Assembly (NCBI GenBank): GCA_963757125.1
Contig: CAVWQP010000004.1
Location: 1,488,001 to 1,552,000 of the forward strand
DNA from: CAVVSD01 sp963757125
GTDB taxonomy: Bacteria; Actinomycetota; Thermoleophilia; Solirubrobacterales; Solirubrobacteraceae
DNA: 64,000 bases
Reading direction: 5' to 3'
The notes beneath the pieces are model-generated. The model was given only the letters and a program-made list of their open reading frames with translations. It was not told the DNA's origin and did not search any database. The position numbers and the translations under genes were made by a program. Below, in pieces: positions 49,818 through 57,822 of the stretch (position 1 is the stretch's first letter; each line of letters opens with the position of its first letter).

Positions 49818-50198
49818 CTACTTGTCGGGAGTTGCGGGGGCCTCGGGGTCCGGCGTCACGTCGGTCGGGGCCACCGGACCGGACGGGGATGCGCCGACGA
49901 CGTCGTCCTTCGCCGCGCCGGGCGCGTTCGGATCGGGGACGGGGCCCGTGTAGGCGGGCGGCGGGGGCGGGGTGGGCGTGTCGGAGCCGCCACCGCCCAG
50001 GAGCTTCTTCGCGCCGATGCCGACGGCCGCGGCACCCGCGGTGGCCACGGCGACGAGCTTCCACGGAGCCTTCTTCGCGGCCTTCGTGGCGGTCTTCGCG
50101 AGCTGCCACTCGCCCCACGCCTTCGCGACCGAGGCGACGGTGTCGAGCGTCTGGTCCTTCTTGGACCTCTTCTTCTTCTGGACCACCGGAAGCCTCAT
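49818..50198 (-). CDS. Single-helix membrane protein with basic N terminus
   Basis: A 126-residue protein, not recognised. The N terminus is Lys/Arg-rich (VQKKKRSKKDQ), a helical region (SVAKAWGEWQLAKTATKAAKKAPW) follows, then a membrane helix (LVAVATAGAAAVGIGAKKLLGG) and a Pro/Asp-rich tail. GGGGGAGG lies a few bases before the ATG. The general shape resembles YtxH-like envelope proteins, but no motif proves it. Transcribed with, or just upstream of, the four-helix gene. Confidence 0.55.
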   Translation of the reverse strand: MRLPVVQKKKRSKKDQTLDTVASVAKAWGEWQLAKTATKAAKKAPWKLVAVATAGAAAVGIGAKKLLGGGGSDTPTPPPPPAYTGPVPDPNAPGAAKDDVVGASPSGPVAPTDVTPDPEAPATPDK

Positions 50199-50291
50199 GG
50201 GCCTCCCCCTTTGTTCGTCGACGTATGAGCCATGCGCATCGTAGGGCGGGCGGTACCCCGGGCTACCCGCGGGCGAAACGGAGGCAGCGCT

Positions 50292-50297
50292 TACACT
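50292..50297 (+). promoter_or_regulatory. -10-like hexamer of the epimerase-GT operon
   Basis: TACACT, seven bases before ATG 50305, at the right end of a 106-base divergent intergenic region. Confidence 0.45.
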
Positions 50298-50304
50298 CGC
50301 CGCC

Positions 50305-51237
50305 ATGCGCGCACTCGTGACCGGCGGCGCCGGATTCATCGGCTCGAACCTCGTCGACCAGCTCCTCGGGCGGGGCCACGAGGTCCACGTCGTGGACGAT
50401 CTGTCCTCCGGAAAGGAGAGCAACCTCTCCGACGCGCTGGCCGCGGGCGCCACGCTGCATCAGGGGGACATCCGCGACGGCGACGCGATGCGCGAGCTCC
50501 TCGCGAGCGTGAAGCCGGAGGTCGTCTTCCACCTCGCGGCGCAGATCGACGTCCGCATCTCGGTCAGCGATCCGGCCTACGACGCGCGCACGAACGTCGA
50601 GGCGACGGCGAACCTCCTCGAGACGGGCCGCCTGAACGGCGTGCGCCGCTTCGTGTTCGCCTCCACCGGCGGCGCGATCTACGGGGAGACCGACGTCATG
50701 CCCACGCCCGAGGGCACCGAGGCGCGCCCGATGGCGCCGTACGGCACGAGCAAGCTGTGCGCGGAGCAGTACCTCGGGCTCTACGAGCGCCTGCACGGCA
50801 TGTCGACCGTGGCGCTGCGCTTCGGCAACGTCTACGGGCCCCGGCAGGACGTGCACGGCGAGGCGGGCGTCATCGCGATCTTCTGCGGGCGGCTGCGTCG
50901 CGGGGAGGACCTGCGGGTCTTCGGCGACGGCGAGCAGACCCGCGACTACATCTACGTCGGCGACCTCGTCGAGGCGATCGCCACCGCGGGCGAGGGCGAC
51001 GCCACGGGCGCGATCAACCTCGGCACCGAGGAGGAGACCTCCGTGCTGCGCGTCGCCGAGCTGCTGCAGTCGCACGCGGGCGCGACCTCGCCGATCGACT
51101 TCCAGCCCGGTCGTCTGGGCGAGATCCAGCGCTCGGTCCTGCACGCCGGACGGGCCCGAGAGCTCCTCGGCTGGAGCGCCGCGACGCGGATCGACGAAGG
51201 CCTGCGGCTGACCTGGGAGGCGTCGGCCGACGCCTGA
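50305..51237 (+). CDS. NAD-dependent UDP-sugar 4-epimerase-like enzyme
   Basis: A 310-residue extended SDR of the GalE-like group. The NAD site is TGGAGFIGSNLVDQLLGRGHEV; DDLSSGKESNLSDAL, HLAAQIDVRISVSDP, the catalytic Tyr-Lys in APYGTSKLCAEQY and RFGNVYGPRQDVHGEAGVIAIF are all typical of UDP-glucose or UDP-GlcNAc 4-epimerases. TACACT precedes the ATG by seven bases. It heads an operon with a GT4, a GT2 and a HugZ-like gene, and would provide the donor sugar for those transferases. Exact epimer specificity is unknown. Confidence 0.9.
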   Translation: MRALVTGGAGFIGSNLVDQLLGRGHEVHVVDDLSSGKESNLSDALAAGATLHQGDIRDGDAMRELLASVKPEVVFHLAAQIDVRISVSDPAYDARTNVEATANLLETGRLNGVRRFVFASTGGAIYGETDVMPTPEGTEARPMAPYGTSKLCAEQYLGLYERLHGMSTVALRFGNVYGPRQDVHGEAGVIAIFCGRLRRGEDLRVFGDGEQTRDYIYVGDLVEAIATAGEGDATGAINLGTEEETSVLRVAELLQSHAGATSPIDFQPGRLGEIQRSVLHAGRARELLGWSAATRIDEGLRLTWEASADA

Positions 51238-51241
51238 GCGG

Positions 51242-52315
51242 ATGCGCGTCGGGTTCGACGCCGCCGCGCTCGTCCTGAACCGTGCGGGCGAGTACCGGTA
51301 CGCGAGCGCCCTGCGACAGGCGCTGCGCGAGCGCGAGGACGTCGAGCTGCACGAGCTGTGGCCCGGCAGGCGCGTCCCGCGCTCCCTGCCGGCGCGGATC
51401 GCGCTGCAGGCGGCCGTGCAGGGCGCCTGGTACCCGTTCGCGGTCCCGCGGGCGGCGCGCCGCGCGCGCCTCGACGTCCTGCACCACCCGCGCTACGCGG
51501 TGTCGCCGGAGCCGGGCCTGCGCGTGCCGGTCGTGGTCACGATGCACGACGTGCTCGTCCTGAGCGCGCCGGAGCTGTTCTCCGCGCCGATCCGGGCCAA
51601 CTTCCGGGCGCTGGCCGGGCCGCTCGCCCGCCGCGCCGCCGTCGTGCTGACCGGCTCGCAGGCGTCGGCACGGGACATCGCCGAGCACCTGCGGGTGCCG
51701 GCGGAGCGGATCGTCGTGACGCCGTACGGCGTCGAGCCGCGCTTCCGGCCCGCCCCGGCCACGCCCGAGCTGCTGGCGCGGCTGGGGATCGACGGCCCCT
51801 ACGTCGCCTGCGTGGGGACGCTCGAGCCGCGCAAGAACCTCGTCACGGCGCTGCGGGCGTTCGCCCGGCTCGACGAGGACGTGACGCTCGTGGTCGTCGG
51901 CGGGCGCGGGTGGCGCAACGAGGCGTTCGAGGAGGAGCTCCGCGCGGTCCGCGGGCGGGTCGTCCTCACGGGCTTCCTCAGCGACGAGGACCTCGTCGGC
52001 GTCCTCGCCGGCGCGCGGTGTTTCCTGTACCCCTCGCTGCACGAGGGCTACGGCTTCCCGCCGCTGGAGGCGATGGCGTGCGGCACGCCGGTCGTGACCT
52101 CGGCGACCTCGAGCCTGCCCGAGGTGGTCGGGGATGCCGGGCTGCTCGTGGATCCGCGCGATCCCGAGGCCGTCGCGGGCGCCGTCGAGCGCCTGCTGGG
52201 CGACGACGCGCTGCACGCGTCGCTGCGCCAGAAGGGACTGGAACGGGCTTCGTCCTACACTTGGGACCGTTGCGCCGCCGCGACGGTCGCCGCCTACAGA
52301 CGAGCGGCGGCCTGA
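51242..52315 (+). CDS. GT4-family glycosyltransferase
   Basis: A 357-residue mannosyl/glucosyltransferase-like GT-B enzyme. The acceptor domain begins RVGFDAAALVLNRAGEYRYASALRQAL and includes PVVVTMHDVLVLSAPELF; the donor domain has ACVGTLEPRKNLVTALRAF, LVVVGGRGWRNEAFEEEL and LYPSLHEGYGFPPLEAMACGTPVVTSATSSLPEV, which carries the EGYGFPPLE signature of this branch. It starts four bases after the epimerase stop. No membrane helices. Likely a step in repeat-unit assembly; the sugar is unknown. Confidence 0.93.
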   Translation: MRVGFDAAALVLNRAGEYRYASALRQALREREDVELHELWPGRRVPRSLPARIALQAAVQGAWYPFAVPRAARRARLDVLHHPRYAVSPEPGLRVPVVVTMHDVLVLSAPELFSAPIRANFRALAGPLARRAAVVLTGSQASARDIAEHLRVPAERIVVTPYGVEPRFRPAPATPELLARLGIDGPYVACVGTLEPRKNLVTALRAFARLDEDVTLVVVGGRGWRNEAFEEELRAVRGRVVLTGFLSDEDLVGVLAGARCFLYPSLHEGYGFPPLEAMACGTPVVTSATSSLPEVVGDAGLLVDPRDPEAVAGAVERLLGDDALHASLRQKGLERASSYTWDRCAAATVAAYRRAAA

Positions 52316-52335
52316 ACCGCAACCTCATGGCGGCC

Positions 52336-52353
52336 CGCTCGTTGCGACGAGCG
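52336..52353. other. Perfect stem-loop between GT genes
   Basis: CGCTCGT-TGCG-ACGAGCG forms a seven-bp stem with a four-base loop in the 76-base gap between two glycosyltransferase genes. There is no U-tract, so attenuation, processing or weak termination are all open. Confidence 0.4.
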
Positions 52354-52391
52354 CAGGAACCTTCACCGGACCCGAGAACCTCAAGACCTCC

Positions 52392-53573
52392 ATGAGCACG
52401 ATCGAACGCGCACAGCGCCACGCGCCCGCCACGCAAGAGGCGGCGCTCCCGGTCGTGTCCGTCGTCATCCCGTGCCTCAACGAGGCCGAGAACATCGAGG
52501 AGTGCGTCACCCGCGCCCGCGCCGTGCTCGAGGAGCACGGCCTGAACGGCGAGGTCGTGGTCGCCGACAACGGCTCCACCGACGGCAGCCCAGAGCTGGC
52601 CGCCGCGGCGGGCGCCCGCGTCATCCACGAGGAGCGCCGCGGCTACGGCAGCGCGTACCTCGCCGGCTTCGCCAACGCCCGCGGCGAGTACATCGTGATG
52701 CTCGACGCCGACCTCACGTACCCATTCGAGCTCATCCCGCGGTTCGTGGACGAGCTGGCCGGCGGCGCCGAGCTCGTCATGGGCGACCGGATGGACAACA
52801 TCCAGCCCGGCGCGATGCCGTGGCTGCACCAGTACGTCGGCAACCCGATCCTCTCCGGGATCCTGAACCTCTTCTTCCGCACCGGCGTGCGCGACGCGCA
52901 CTGCGGCATGCGCGGCCTGCGGCGCGACATCCTGCCGAAGCTCGATCTGCGCACCCCGGGCATGGAGTTCGCCTCGGAGATGGTCATCCGCGCCTCCAAG
53001 GAGAAGCTGCGGATCTCCGAGTTCCCGATCACCTACCACCCGCGCGGTGGCGAGTCGAAGCTGTCGAGCTTCCGGGACGGCTGGCGCCACCTGCGCTTCC
53101 TGCTCGTCCACAGCCCGACGCACCTCTTCCTCTGGCCCGGTGTCGTCCTCGCGACGCTCGGCGTGCTCGTCATGGCGGCTGTGCTCGGCGGGCTCGACAT
53201 CGTGGGCCGCCCGCTCTACCTGCACTCGATGATCGCCGGCAGCCTGCTGCTCGTCGTCGGGACCCAGATCGTCTCGCTCGGGCTCTGCGCCCACGCCTAC
53301 GGCATGTACTTCATGGGCGACCGCGATCCGTGGTTCGACCGCATGCGCAACCGCTTCCGGCTCGAGCACGGGCTCGCCCTGGGCGGGTTCATCATCCTGC
53401 TGGGCCTGACGGTGTGCGCGGTCGTCTTCGCCATCTGGGCCGACCGCGGGTTCGGCAGCCTCTCCGAGGAGAGCCTGGCCGTCCTGGGCGCGACGCTCAT
53501 CATCGTGGGGGTCCAGGTCTTCTTCTCGTCGTTCCTGCTCAGCATCCTGGGCCTGCGCCGCCAGGCGCAGTGA
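52392..53573 (+). CDS. GT2-family dolichol-phosphate-mannose-synthase-like glycosyltransferase
   Basis: A 393-residue enzyme with a cytosolic GT2 domain and C-terminal membrane helices. The catalytic domain reads VSVVIPCLNEAENIEECV, VADNGSTDGSPELA, YIVMLDADLTYPFELIP (DAD metal motif), GDRMDNI and DAHCGMRGLRRDI. Four helices follow (about 265-390). This architecture is found in polyprenyl-phosphate sugar synthases that load a sugar on undecaprenyl phosphate. The start ATG is supported by conservation of the VVSVVIPCLNE opening. The HugZ-like gene overlaps its stop (GTGA). Confidence 0.9.
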   Translation: MSTIERAQRHAPATQEAALPVVSVVIPCLNEAENIEECVTRARAVLEEHGLNGEVVVADNGSTDGSPELAAAAGARVIHEERRGYGSAYLAGFANARGEYIVMLDADLTYPFELIPRFVDELAGGAELVMGDRMDNIQPGAMPWLHQYVGNPILSGILNLFFRTGVRDAHCGMRGLRRDILPKLDLRTPGMEFASEMVIRASKEKLRISEFPITYHPRGGESKLSSFRDGWRHLRFLLVHSPTHLFLWPGVVLATLGVLVMAAVLGGLDIVGRPLYLHSMIAGSLLLVVGTQIVSLGLCAHAYGMYFMGDRDPWFDRMRNRFRLEHGLALGGFIILLGLTVCAVVFAIWADRGFGSLSEESLAVLGATLIIVGVQVFFSSFLLSILGLRRQAQ

Positions 53574-54352
53574 GCGACCACGACGTCCCGGGCGGCGGGC
53601 CGTCGGTCGCGCAGCCGCTCGTCGCCGCGGAGCCCGCGCAGCGGTGCAGCGCCGCCGAGGAGGCGCGCACGCTGCTCGCAGGCACGGGACAGGGCGCGCT
53701 GGCGTCGCTCTCGGAGGACGGGTCGCCCTGGTCGTCGTTCGTCGCCTACGGGACGCTGGCGGACGGCAGCCCGGTCCTGTGCGTCTCGCGCCTGGCCGAG
53801 CACGGCCGCAACCTCCAAGCCGATCCGCGTGCCTCGCTGCTCGTCGTCGCTCCCGCCGACGGCCCCGATCCGCTCGCCGCCGGGCGGGTCACGCTCGCCG
53901 GCGCGGTCCGGCCGGGCGGCGCGGACGCCCGTGCGGCGTACGTCGCGGGCGTGCCGTCGGGCGACGTCTACGTCGACTTCGGCGACTTCGACCTCTGGGT
54001 GCTCGGCGTCGAGCGGGTGCGATGGGTCGGGGGCTACGGGCGGATGGCGTCGGCGAGCGCCGAGGACTACGCGGCCGCGGGTCCCGACCCGGTGGCCTCG
54101 TCGGCCGCGGGCGCGGTGGTGCATCTCAACGACGACCACGCGGACGCGTTGCTGGACATGGCGCGCGCGCTGGCCGGCCACCCCGACGCGACGGCCGCGA
54201 CGTGCACCGGCGCCGACCGCTACGGGCTGGATCTCACGATCCACACGCCCCGCGGCGTCGCCACCGGTCGCGTGGGGTTCGCCGAGCCCTGTGGGGCGCC
54301 GGGGGACCTGCGTGGCGCGACGGTCGAGCTCGCGCACCGCGCCCGGGCCTGA
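53570..54352 (+). CDS. HugZ-like FMN/heme-binding split-barrel protein
   Basis: A 260-residue protein with an N-terminal pyridoxamine-5-phosphate-oxidase-like split barrel (ARTLLAGTGQGALASLSEDGSPWSSFVAY, then SRLAEHGRNLQADPRASLLV) and a C-terminal DUF2470-type domain (VVHLNDDHADALLDMARAL, TGADRYGLDLTIHTPRG). This two-domain layout is that of HugZ heme oxygenases and related flavin-binding proteins. GTG overlaps the GT2 stop. Iron acquisition from heme is one option; general FMN-dependent oxidation is another. Its location in a glycan operon is unexpected and may be transcriptional read-through. Confidence 0.85.
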   Translation: MSDHDVPGGGPSVAQPLVAAEPAQRCSAAEEARTLLAGTGQGALASLSEDGSPWSSFVAYGTLADGSPVLCVSRLAEHGRNLQADPRASLLVVAPADGPDPLAAGRVTLAGAVRPGGADARAAYVAGVPSGDVYVDFGDFDLWVLGVERVRWVGGYGRMASASAEDYAAAGPDPVASSAAGAVVHLNDDHADALLDMARALAGHPDATAATCTGADRYGLDLTIHTPRGVATGRVGFAEPCGAPGDLRGATVELAHRARA

Positions 54353-54359
54353 CCGCCGG

Positions 54360-54569
54360 TCACAGCTTCGTCAGCGCGTCCGGCTTGTGGGCGGCGCGGG
54401 CGCCCGTCCCCTCGCTCTCGACGAGGTACTGCGGGTCGTCCTCCGACGCCCGGACCTGGTGCTCCTCGATCTTCGTGTCGCTGGTCAGCCGCTTCACGAC
54501 CTTTCCCTGCGTCGTCCCCTGCGAGGTGTTCCAGCTCACGCGGTCGCCCTGCTCGAACGTCTTGGTCAT
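54360..54569 (-). CDS. DUF2945 (hypervirulence-associated TUDOR-type) small protein
   Basis: A 69-residue protein of the DUF2945/HVA1 family, a TUDOR-like barrel of unknown role. The pattern FEQGDRVSWNTSQGTTQGKVVKRLT and the segment DDPQYLVESEGTGARAAHKPDALTKL match the family over its full length. The gene is monocistronic, between convergent HugZ and divergent ArsR genes. The family is common in soil bacteria and is sometimes stress-induced. Confidence 0.88.
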   Translation of the reverse strand: MTKTFEQGDRVSWNTSQGTTQGKVVKRLTSDTKIEEHQVRASEDDPQYLVESEGTGARAAHKPDALTKL

Positions 54570-54602
54570 GGCTCCGGCCTACCCCCGGGAGGCGGTTCGC
54601 GC

Positions 54603-54608
54603 TAACGT
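54603..54608 (+). promoter_or_regulatory. -10-like hexamer of the ArsR-SRPBCC operon
   Basis: TAACGT, eight bases before ATG 54617 and touching the operator palindrome. Confidence 0.5.
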
Positions 54609-54625
54609 ACAACCAGATGGTTGTA
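54608..54625. promoter_or_regulatory. ArsR operator palindrome covering the start codon
   Basis: TACAACCA-GA-TGGTTGTA is a perfect 8-2-8 inverted repeat. The ArsR gene's ATG (54617) lies at its centre and the -10 hexamer abuts it, so a bound ArsR dimer would block both transcription start and, on a leaderless message, the start site. Confidence 0.7.
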
Positions 54626-54967
54626 GGTCTGCCCACCGACGCGCTCGCCGACGACCTGTTCCACGCGCTCGCCGACGCCACCCGCCGCGACATCCTGCGT
54701 CGCTGCGCGCTCGGCGAGCCGTCGGTGTCGGGCCTCGCCGAGGCGTATCCGATGAGCTTCGCCGCGGTGCAGAAGCACGTCGCGGTGCTCGAGCGCGCCG
54801 GCCTGGTCACGAAGGAGCGCCACGGGCGCGAGCAGCGCGTGCGGACCGACGTCGAGGCCATCGGCCTCGCGCACCGGGCTCTCGACGGGCTCGAGGAGAC
54901 CTGGCGCGGGCGCATCCGGCGGATGGCGGACCTGCTGGACACCCCCACGAGGAAGGACGAGCCATGA
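54617..54967 (+). CDS. ArsR-family transcriptional regulator
   Basis: A 116-residue winged-helix repressor. The core reads DDLFHALADATRRDILRRCALGEPSVSGLAEAYPMSFAAVQKHVAVLERAGLVTKERHGREQRV, the standard ArsR HTH with recognition helix SFAAVQKHV. No metal-binding Cys pair is visible. It is translationally coupled (ATGA) to a SRPBCC gene, the widespread ArsR-AHSA1 pairing in actinobacteria, in which the regulator represses its own operon. The palindrome over its start codon is the likely site. The signal is unknown. Confidence 0.93.
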   Translation: MVVGLPTDALADDLFHALADATRRDILRRCALGEPSVSGLAEAYPMSFAAVQKHVAVLERAGLVTKERHGREQRVRTDVEAIGLAHRALDGLEETWRGRIRRMADLLDTPTRKDEP

Positions 54968-55455
54968 GCGTCACCCGCGTCGACCGCGACACCGAGGACC
55001 TGACCCTCACCCTGATCGCGGACTTCGACGGCATCCCCGTCGAGCAGGTGTGGGAGCTGTGGGCCGATCCGCGCCAGCTCGAGCGCTGGTGGGGCCCGCC
55101 GACCTACCCGGCGACGATGGAGGAGCACGACCTCACGCCGGGCGGCACGGTGACCTACTACATGACGAGCCCCGAGGGCGAGCGCCATCGCGGGTGGTGG
55201 CTGATCACGGCCGTCGACCCGCCGGGCTCGCTGGAGTTCGAGGACGGCTTCGCCGACGCGGACGGGACGCCGTCGGACGCCATGCCGACGACGACGATCC
55301 GCGTCACCCTGGCCGAGCGCGACGGTGGCACCCGCATGCAGCTCAGCTCGCGCTTCGGCTCGCGCGAGCAGATGGAGCAGCTGCTCGCCATGGGCATGGA
55401 CGACGGGCTGCAGCAGGCGATCGGGCAGATGGACGGCCTGCTCGCCGCCGTCTGA
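54964..55455 (+). CDS. SRPBCC (AHSA1-type) ligand-binding protein
   Basis: A 163-residue START/SRPBCC-fold protein of the AHSA1 type. It contains the family's ADFDGIPVEQVWELWADPRQLERWWGPPTYPATM opening, GGTVTYYMTSPEG, RGWWLITAVDPPGSLEFEDGFAD and MQLSSRFGSREQMEQLLAMGMDDGLQQAI, and would bind a hydrophobic ligand in its central cavity. Expression is coupled to the preceding ArsR. It may bind or modify the ArsR inducer. A second ArsR-less SRPBCC gene lies at the right end of the window. Confidence 0.9.
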   Translation: MSVTRVDRDTEDLTLTLIADFDGIPVEQVWELWADPRQLERWWGPPTYPATMEEHDLTPGGTVTYYMTSPEGERHRGWWLITAVDPPGSLEFEDGFADADGTPSDAMPTTTIRVTLAERDGGTRMQLSSRFGSREQMEQLLAMGMDDGLQQAIGQMDGLLAAV

Positions 55456-55467
55456 GCGAGCGGCGGG

Positions 55468-55590
55468 TCAGGCCGGCGTCGGGGACGCCGGGACCGGGGC
55501 CTTCGCGGGCTCCGGCTCGGGCAGCGGCTGCGGTCGCGGCAGCTGGACCGGCTCGACGGTGATGGTCTTGGAGGGGCCTGCGAGCGTCAT
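55468..55590 (-). CDS. 40-residue Pro-rich peptide gene with leaderless promoter
   Basis: A 40-codon frame beginning MTLAGPSKTITVEPVQLP and continuing as a Pro/Glu-rich tail. It fills the gap between two genes. TAGAAT (complement 55597-55602) ends exactly six bases before the ATG, the spacing seen at many other genes in the window. Third positions are G/C-rich like real genes. The N-terminal Thr/Val strand could be a short binding motif. No family is recognised. It may be a small secreted-less effector, or a chance frame. Confidence 0.5.
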   Translation of the reverse strand: MTLAGPSKTITVEPVQLPRPQPLPEPEPAKAPVPASPTPA

Positions 55591-55596
55591 GCCCGC

Positions 55597-55602
55597 ATTC
55601 TA
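55597..55602 (-). promoter_or_regulatory. -10-like hexamer of the 40-residue gene
   Basis: TAGAAT on the minus strand, containing the stop codon of the upstream epimerase gene and six bases before ATG 55590. Confidence 0.45.
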
Positions 55603-56559
55603 GACCCGCGTCCGCAGCCACTCGATCGTCTGCGCGACGCCCTCGCGGACGCCGATCTGCGCCTCCCAGCCCAGGACCGTGCGGGCCTTGTCCACGCTCG
55701 GCCAGCGCCGCTGCACGTCCACCTCGAACGTGGGCAGGTGCTCGAGCCTGAACGCGCCCGGCGGCTTCCCGCACTCCTCCCAGATGACGCGGGCGATCTC
55801 GGCCACGGTCATCTCGTCGCCCGCGGAGACGTTGAAGTCCTCGTTCAGCGCGGCGGGATGGCCCATCGCGGTCACGACGCCGTCGGCGATGTCGTCGACG
55901 TGCGTGATCGTCCGGGTCTGCTCACCGGTGCCGAAGATCGGCAGCGGGGCGCCGTCGGGGAGCGCCAGGCACTTCTTGATGACGTCGGGGACCATGTGCG
56001 CGATCCCGGGCTCGTCCTCGGGCATCTCGCCGGGCCCGTAGGCGTTGAAGGGGCGGCAGATCGTGAAGGGCAGGCCCTCCTCGTCGTGCGCCGCACGGAC
56101 CCACACCTCGCCCGCCAGCTTGGAGAAGCCGTAGGCGGAGCGCGGCCACGGACAGTCCCAGACGTGCTGCTCGGTCGTCGGGAACTGCGTCGCGCGCTCG
56201 AAGACCATCGAGGAGGAGACGTAGACGAAGCGCTCGACGCCCTCGAGCACCGCGGAGCGCACGACGCCGCCGTAGAGCGCGCTGTTGACCTCGCTGAGGG
56301 TCAGCGGGAGCTTGTGGAAGTTCGCGATGCCCCCGACGATCGCCGCCAGGTGGATGACGTGCGTGCAGCCCGCGGTCGCCTCCCGGGCCTGGGCGAGGTC
56401 GCGCAGGTCGCCCTGGTGGATCTCCGCGCCCTCGCGCATCCAGTCGGGCGCCGCGCGCTGGTCGGAGACGCGGACGTCCCAGTCGCCGTCGCGCAGGAGC
56501 CTGCGCACGACCGCGGCGCCGATCGTGCCGGCGCCTCCGGTGACCAGGACGCGTGTCAC
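55600..56559 (-). CDS. NAD-dependent epimerase/dehydratase
   Basis: A 319-residue extended SDR acting on a nucleotide sugar. NAD loop TGGAGTIGAAVVRRLL, then VSDQRAAPDWMREGAEIHQGDLRD, SSSMVFERATQFPTTE, Tyr-Lys catalytic pair in SAYGFSKLAGEVW and RPFNAYGPGEMPEDEPGIAHMVPDVI. GTG 56559 overlaps the dehydrogenase stop (GTGA), so it is a co-translated second gene after the UDP-sugar dehydrogenase. Epimerisation of the UDP-uronic acid made by that enzyme would be logical. Exact product unknown. Confidence 0.9.
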   Translation of the reverse strand: MTRVLVTGGAGTIGAAVVRRLLRDGDWDVRVSDQRAAPDWMREGAEIHQGDLRDLAQAREATAGCTHVIHLAAIVGGIANFHKLPLTLSEVNSALYGGVVRSAVLEGVERFVYVSSSMVFERATQFPTTEQHVWDCPWPRSAYGFSKLAGEVWVRAAHDEEGLPFTICRPFNAYGPGEMPEDEPGIAHMVPDVIKKCLALPDGAPLPIFGTGEQTRTITHVDDIADGVVTAMGHPAALNEDFNVSAGDEMTVAEIARVIWEECGKPPGAFRLEHLPTFEVDVQRRWPSVDKARTVLGWEAQIGVREGVAQTIEWLRTRV

Positions 56560-57812
56560 GCCGCGGTCAGTGCCTGCACTTCTGCGGCGTAGCCGAAGAC
56601 CTGGGCTGCGCCGAAGCAGTTCCACGGGTCGACGACGAGCGCCTCGCCCGTCGCGAGCTCCGTGATGCGGGCGAGCGGCCCCGGGCCGCGGAAGACGGTG
56701 TGGTTCGTCGCCACGACGACGGCGTCGGCGTCGCGCACCGCGTCCTCGAAGGACCCCGTCGGCGTCGCCACCTCGGGATCGTGGATCGCGACGTCGGCCA
56801 GCTCGCGCTCGAGCAGCCGGATGAGCTTGTGGGCCAGCGAGTCGCGCTCGTCGTCGGTGTCGGCCTTGAAGGCGAGCCCGAGCACGGCGACCTTGCGGCC
56901 CGACAGCGGGCCGAGGCGGCGCTTCATGCCCTCCACGAGGAAGAGCGGCACCGACTCGTTGACGCGGGAGACGGCGAGCAGCATCCCCGGCGCGGCCGAG
57001 CGCTCCTCGGAGAAGGCGAAGTCCTTGCGCAGGCAGGTCCCCGCGGTGAGCCCCGGCGACGCGATCCCGCCGCGGGGGTAGTCGCGGTTGATGAGGTCGA
57101 TGACGTCGAAGACGTTCGCCCCGTGCTGCTCGCAGTCCATCATGAGGAGGTTGGGCAGCGCGAACGTCGTGTAGCGCAGGATGTTGGTCCAGATCTTCGC
57201 GAGCTCGGCCTGGACGGGCGTGGTCTGCGTGATCGGCGCGCCGAACGTCTCGAAGAGCTGCGCGGCGCGCTCGCCCGACCCGGCGCCCACGCCGCCGACG
57301 ATGCACGGGAGCGTGTCGATCTCCTCGAAGAAGCGCCCCGCCGCGATGCGCTCGGGCACGTGGGCGACGAACACGTCCTCGCCGACCTGCAGGCCGAGGT
57401 GCTTGGCGATGTAGCCGGCGACGAAGTCGGTCGTGCCCGGCGCGACGGTGGAGCGGAGGACGATCGTCTGGCCCGGGCGCAGGTGCGCCAGCAGGTCGTC
57501 GAGCGCCGAGCGGATGTCGCGGATGTCGATCTCGATGTGCGAGAACGACGGCGTCCCGAGCGTGATGACGATGTTCTCGGCGCGCGCCGCGTCGGCGACC
57601 GAGTCGGACAGCGCGAGGCGGCCGGAGGCGTGCACGCGGTCCAGCGCCTCCTGCGCCCCCGGCTCGTCGAAGGGCATGCGGCCCTCGGCGACGGCCGCCA
57701 GGCGGTCGGGGTCGGCATCGACGCCGAGCACGTTCAGGCCACGGTCGGCGAACGAGAGCGCCAGCGGCAGCCCGATCCGCCCGATGCCGATGACGGAGAC
57801 GTCGATGGACAC
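56556..57812 (-). CDS. UDP-glucose/GDP-mannose dehydrogenase-family protein
   Basis: A 418-residue enzyme that oxidises a nucleotide sugar (C6 hydroxyl) to the uronic acid in two NAD-dependent steps. The Rossmann loop is IGIGRIGLPLALSFADRGL; the catalytic Cys260 lies in AGTCLRKDFAF; the sugar-binding Lys/Asn pair is in AELAKIWTNILRYTTFAL, and the C-terminal domain includes VLGLAFKADTDDERDSL. UDP-glucose and UDP-ManNAc dehydrogenases share these. GTG 57812 (VSIDVSVIGIGRIG) is the best start. It lies in a minus-strand operon with a WecG-type transferase and an epimerase. Confidence 0.92.
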   Translation of the reverse strand: MSIDVSVIGIGRIGLPLALSFADRGLNVLGVDADPDRLAAVAEGRMPFDEPGAQEALDRVHASGRLALSDSVADAARAENIVITLGTPSFSHIEIDIRDIRSALDDLLAHLRPGQTIVLRSTVAPGTTDFVAGYIAKHLGLQVGEDVFVAHVPERIAAGRFFEEIDTLPCIVGGVGAGSGERAAQLFETFGAPITQTTPVQAELAKIWTNILRYTTFALPNLLMMDCEQHGANVFDVIDLINRDYPRGGIASPGLTAGTCLRKDFAFSEERSAAPGMLLAVSRVNESVPLFLVEGMKRRLGPLSGRKVAVLGLAFKADTDDERDSLAHKLIRLLERELADVAIHDPEVATPTGSFEDAVRDADAVVVATNHTVFRGPGPLARITELATGEALVVDPWNCFGAAQVFGYAAEVQALTAA

Positions 57813-57822
57813 GCCCGGGAGG

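Noticed and set aside
53570..54352. HugZ-like gene as a committed member of the glycan operon
   Set aside because: Only the GTGA overlap supports it; the function is unrelated, so read-through is as likely.
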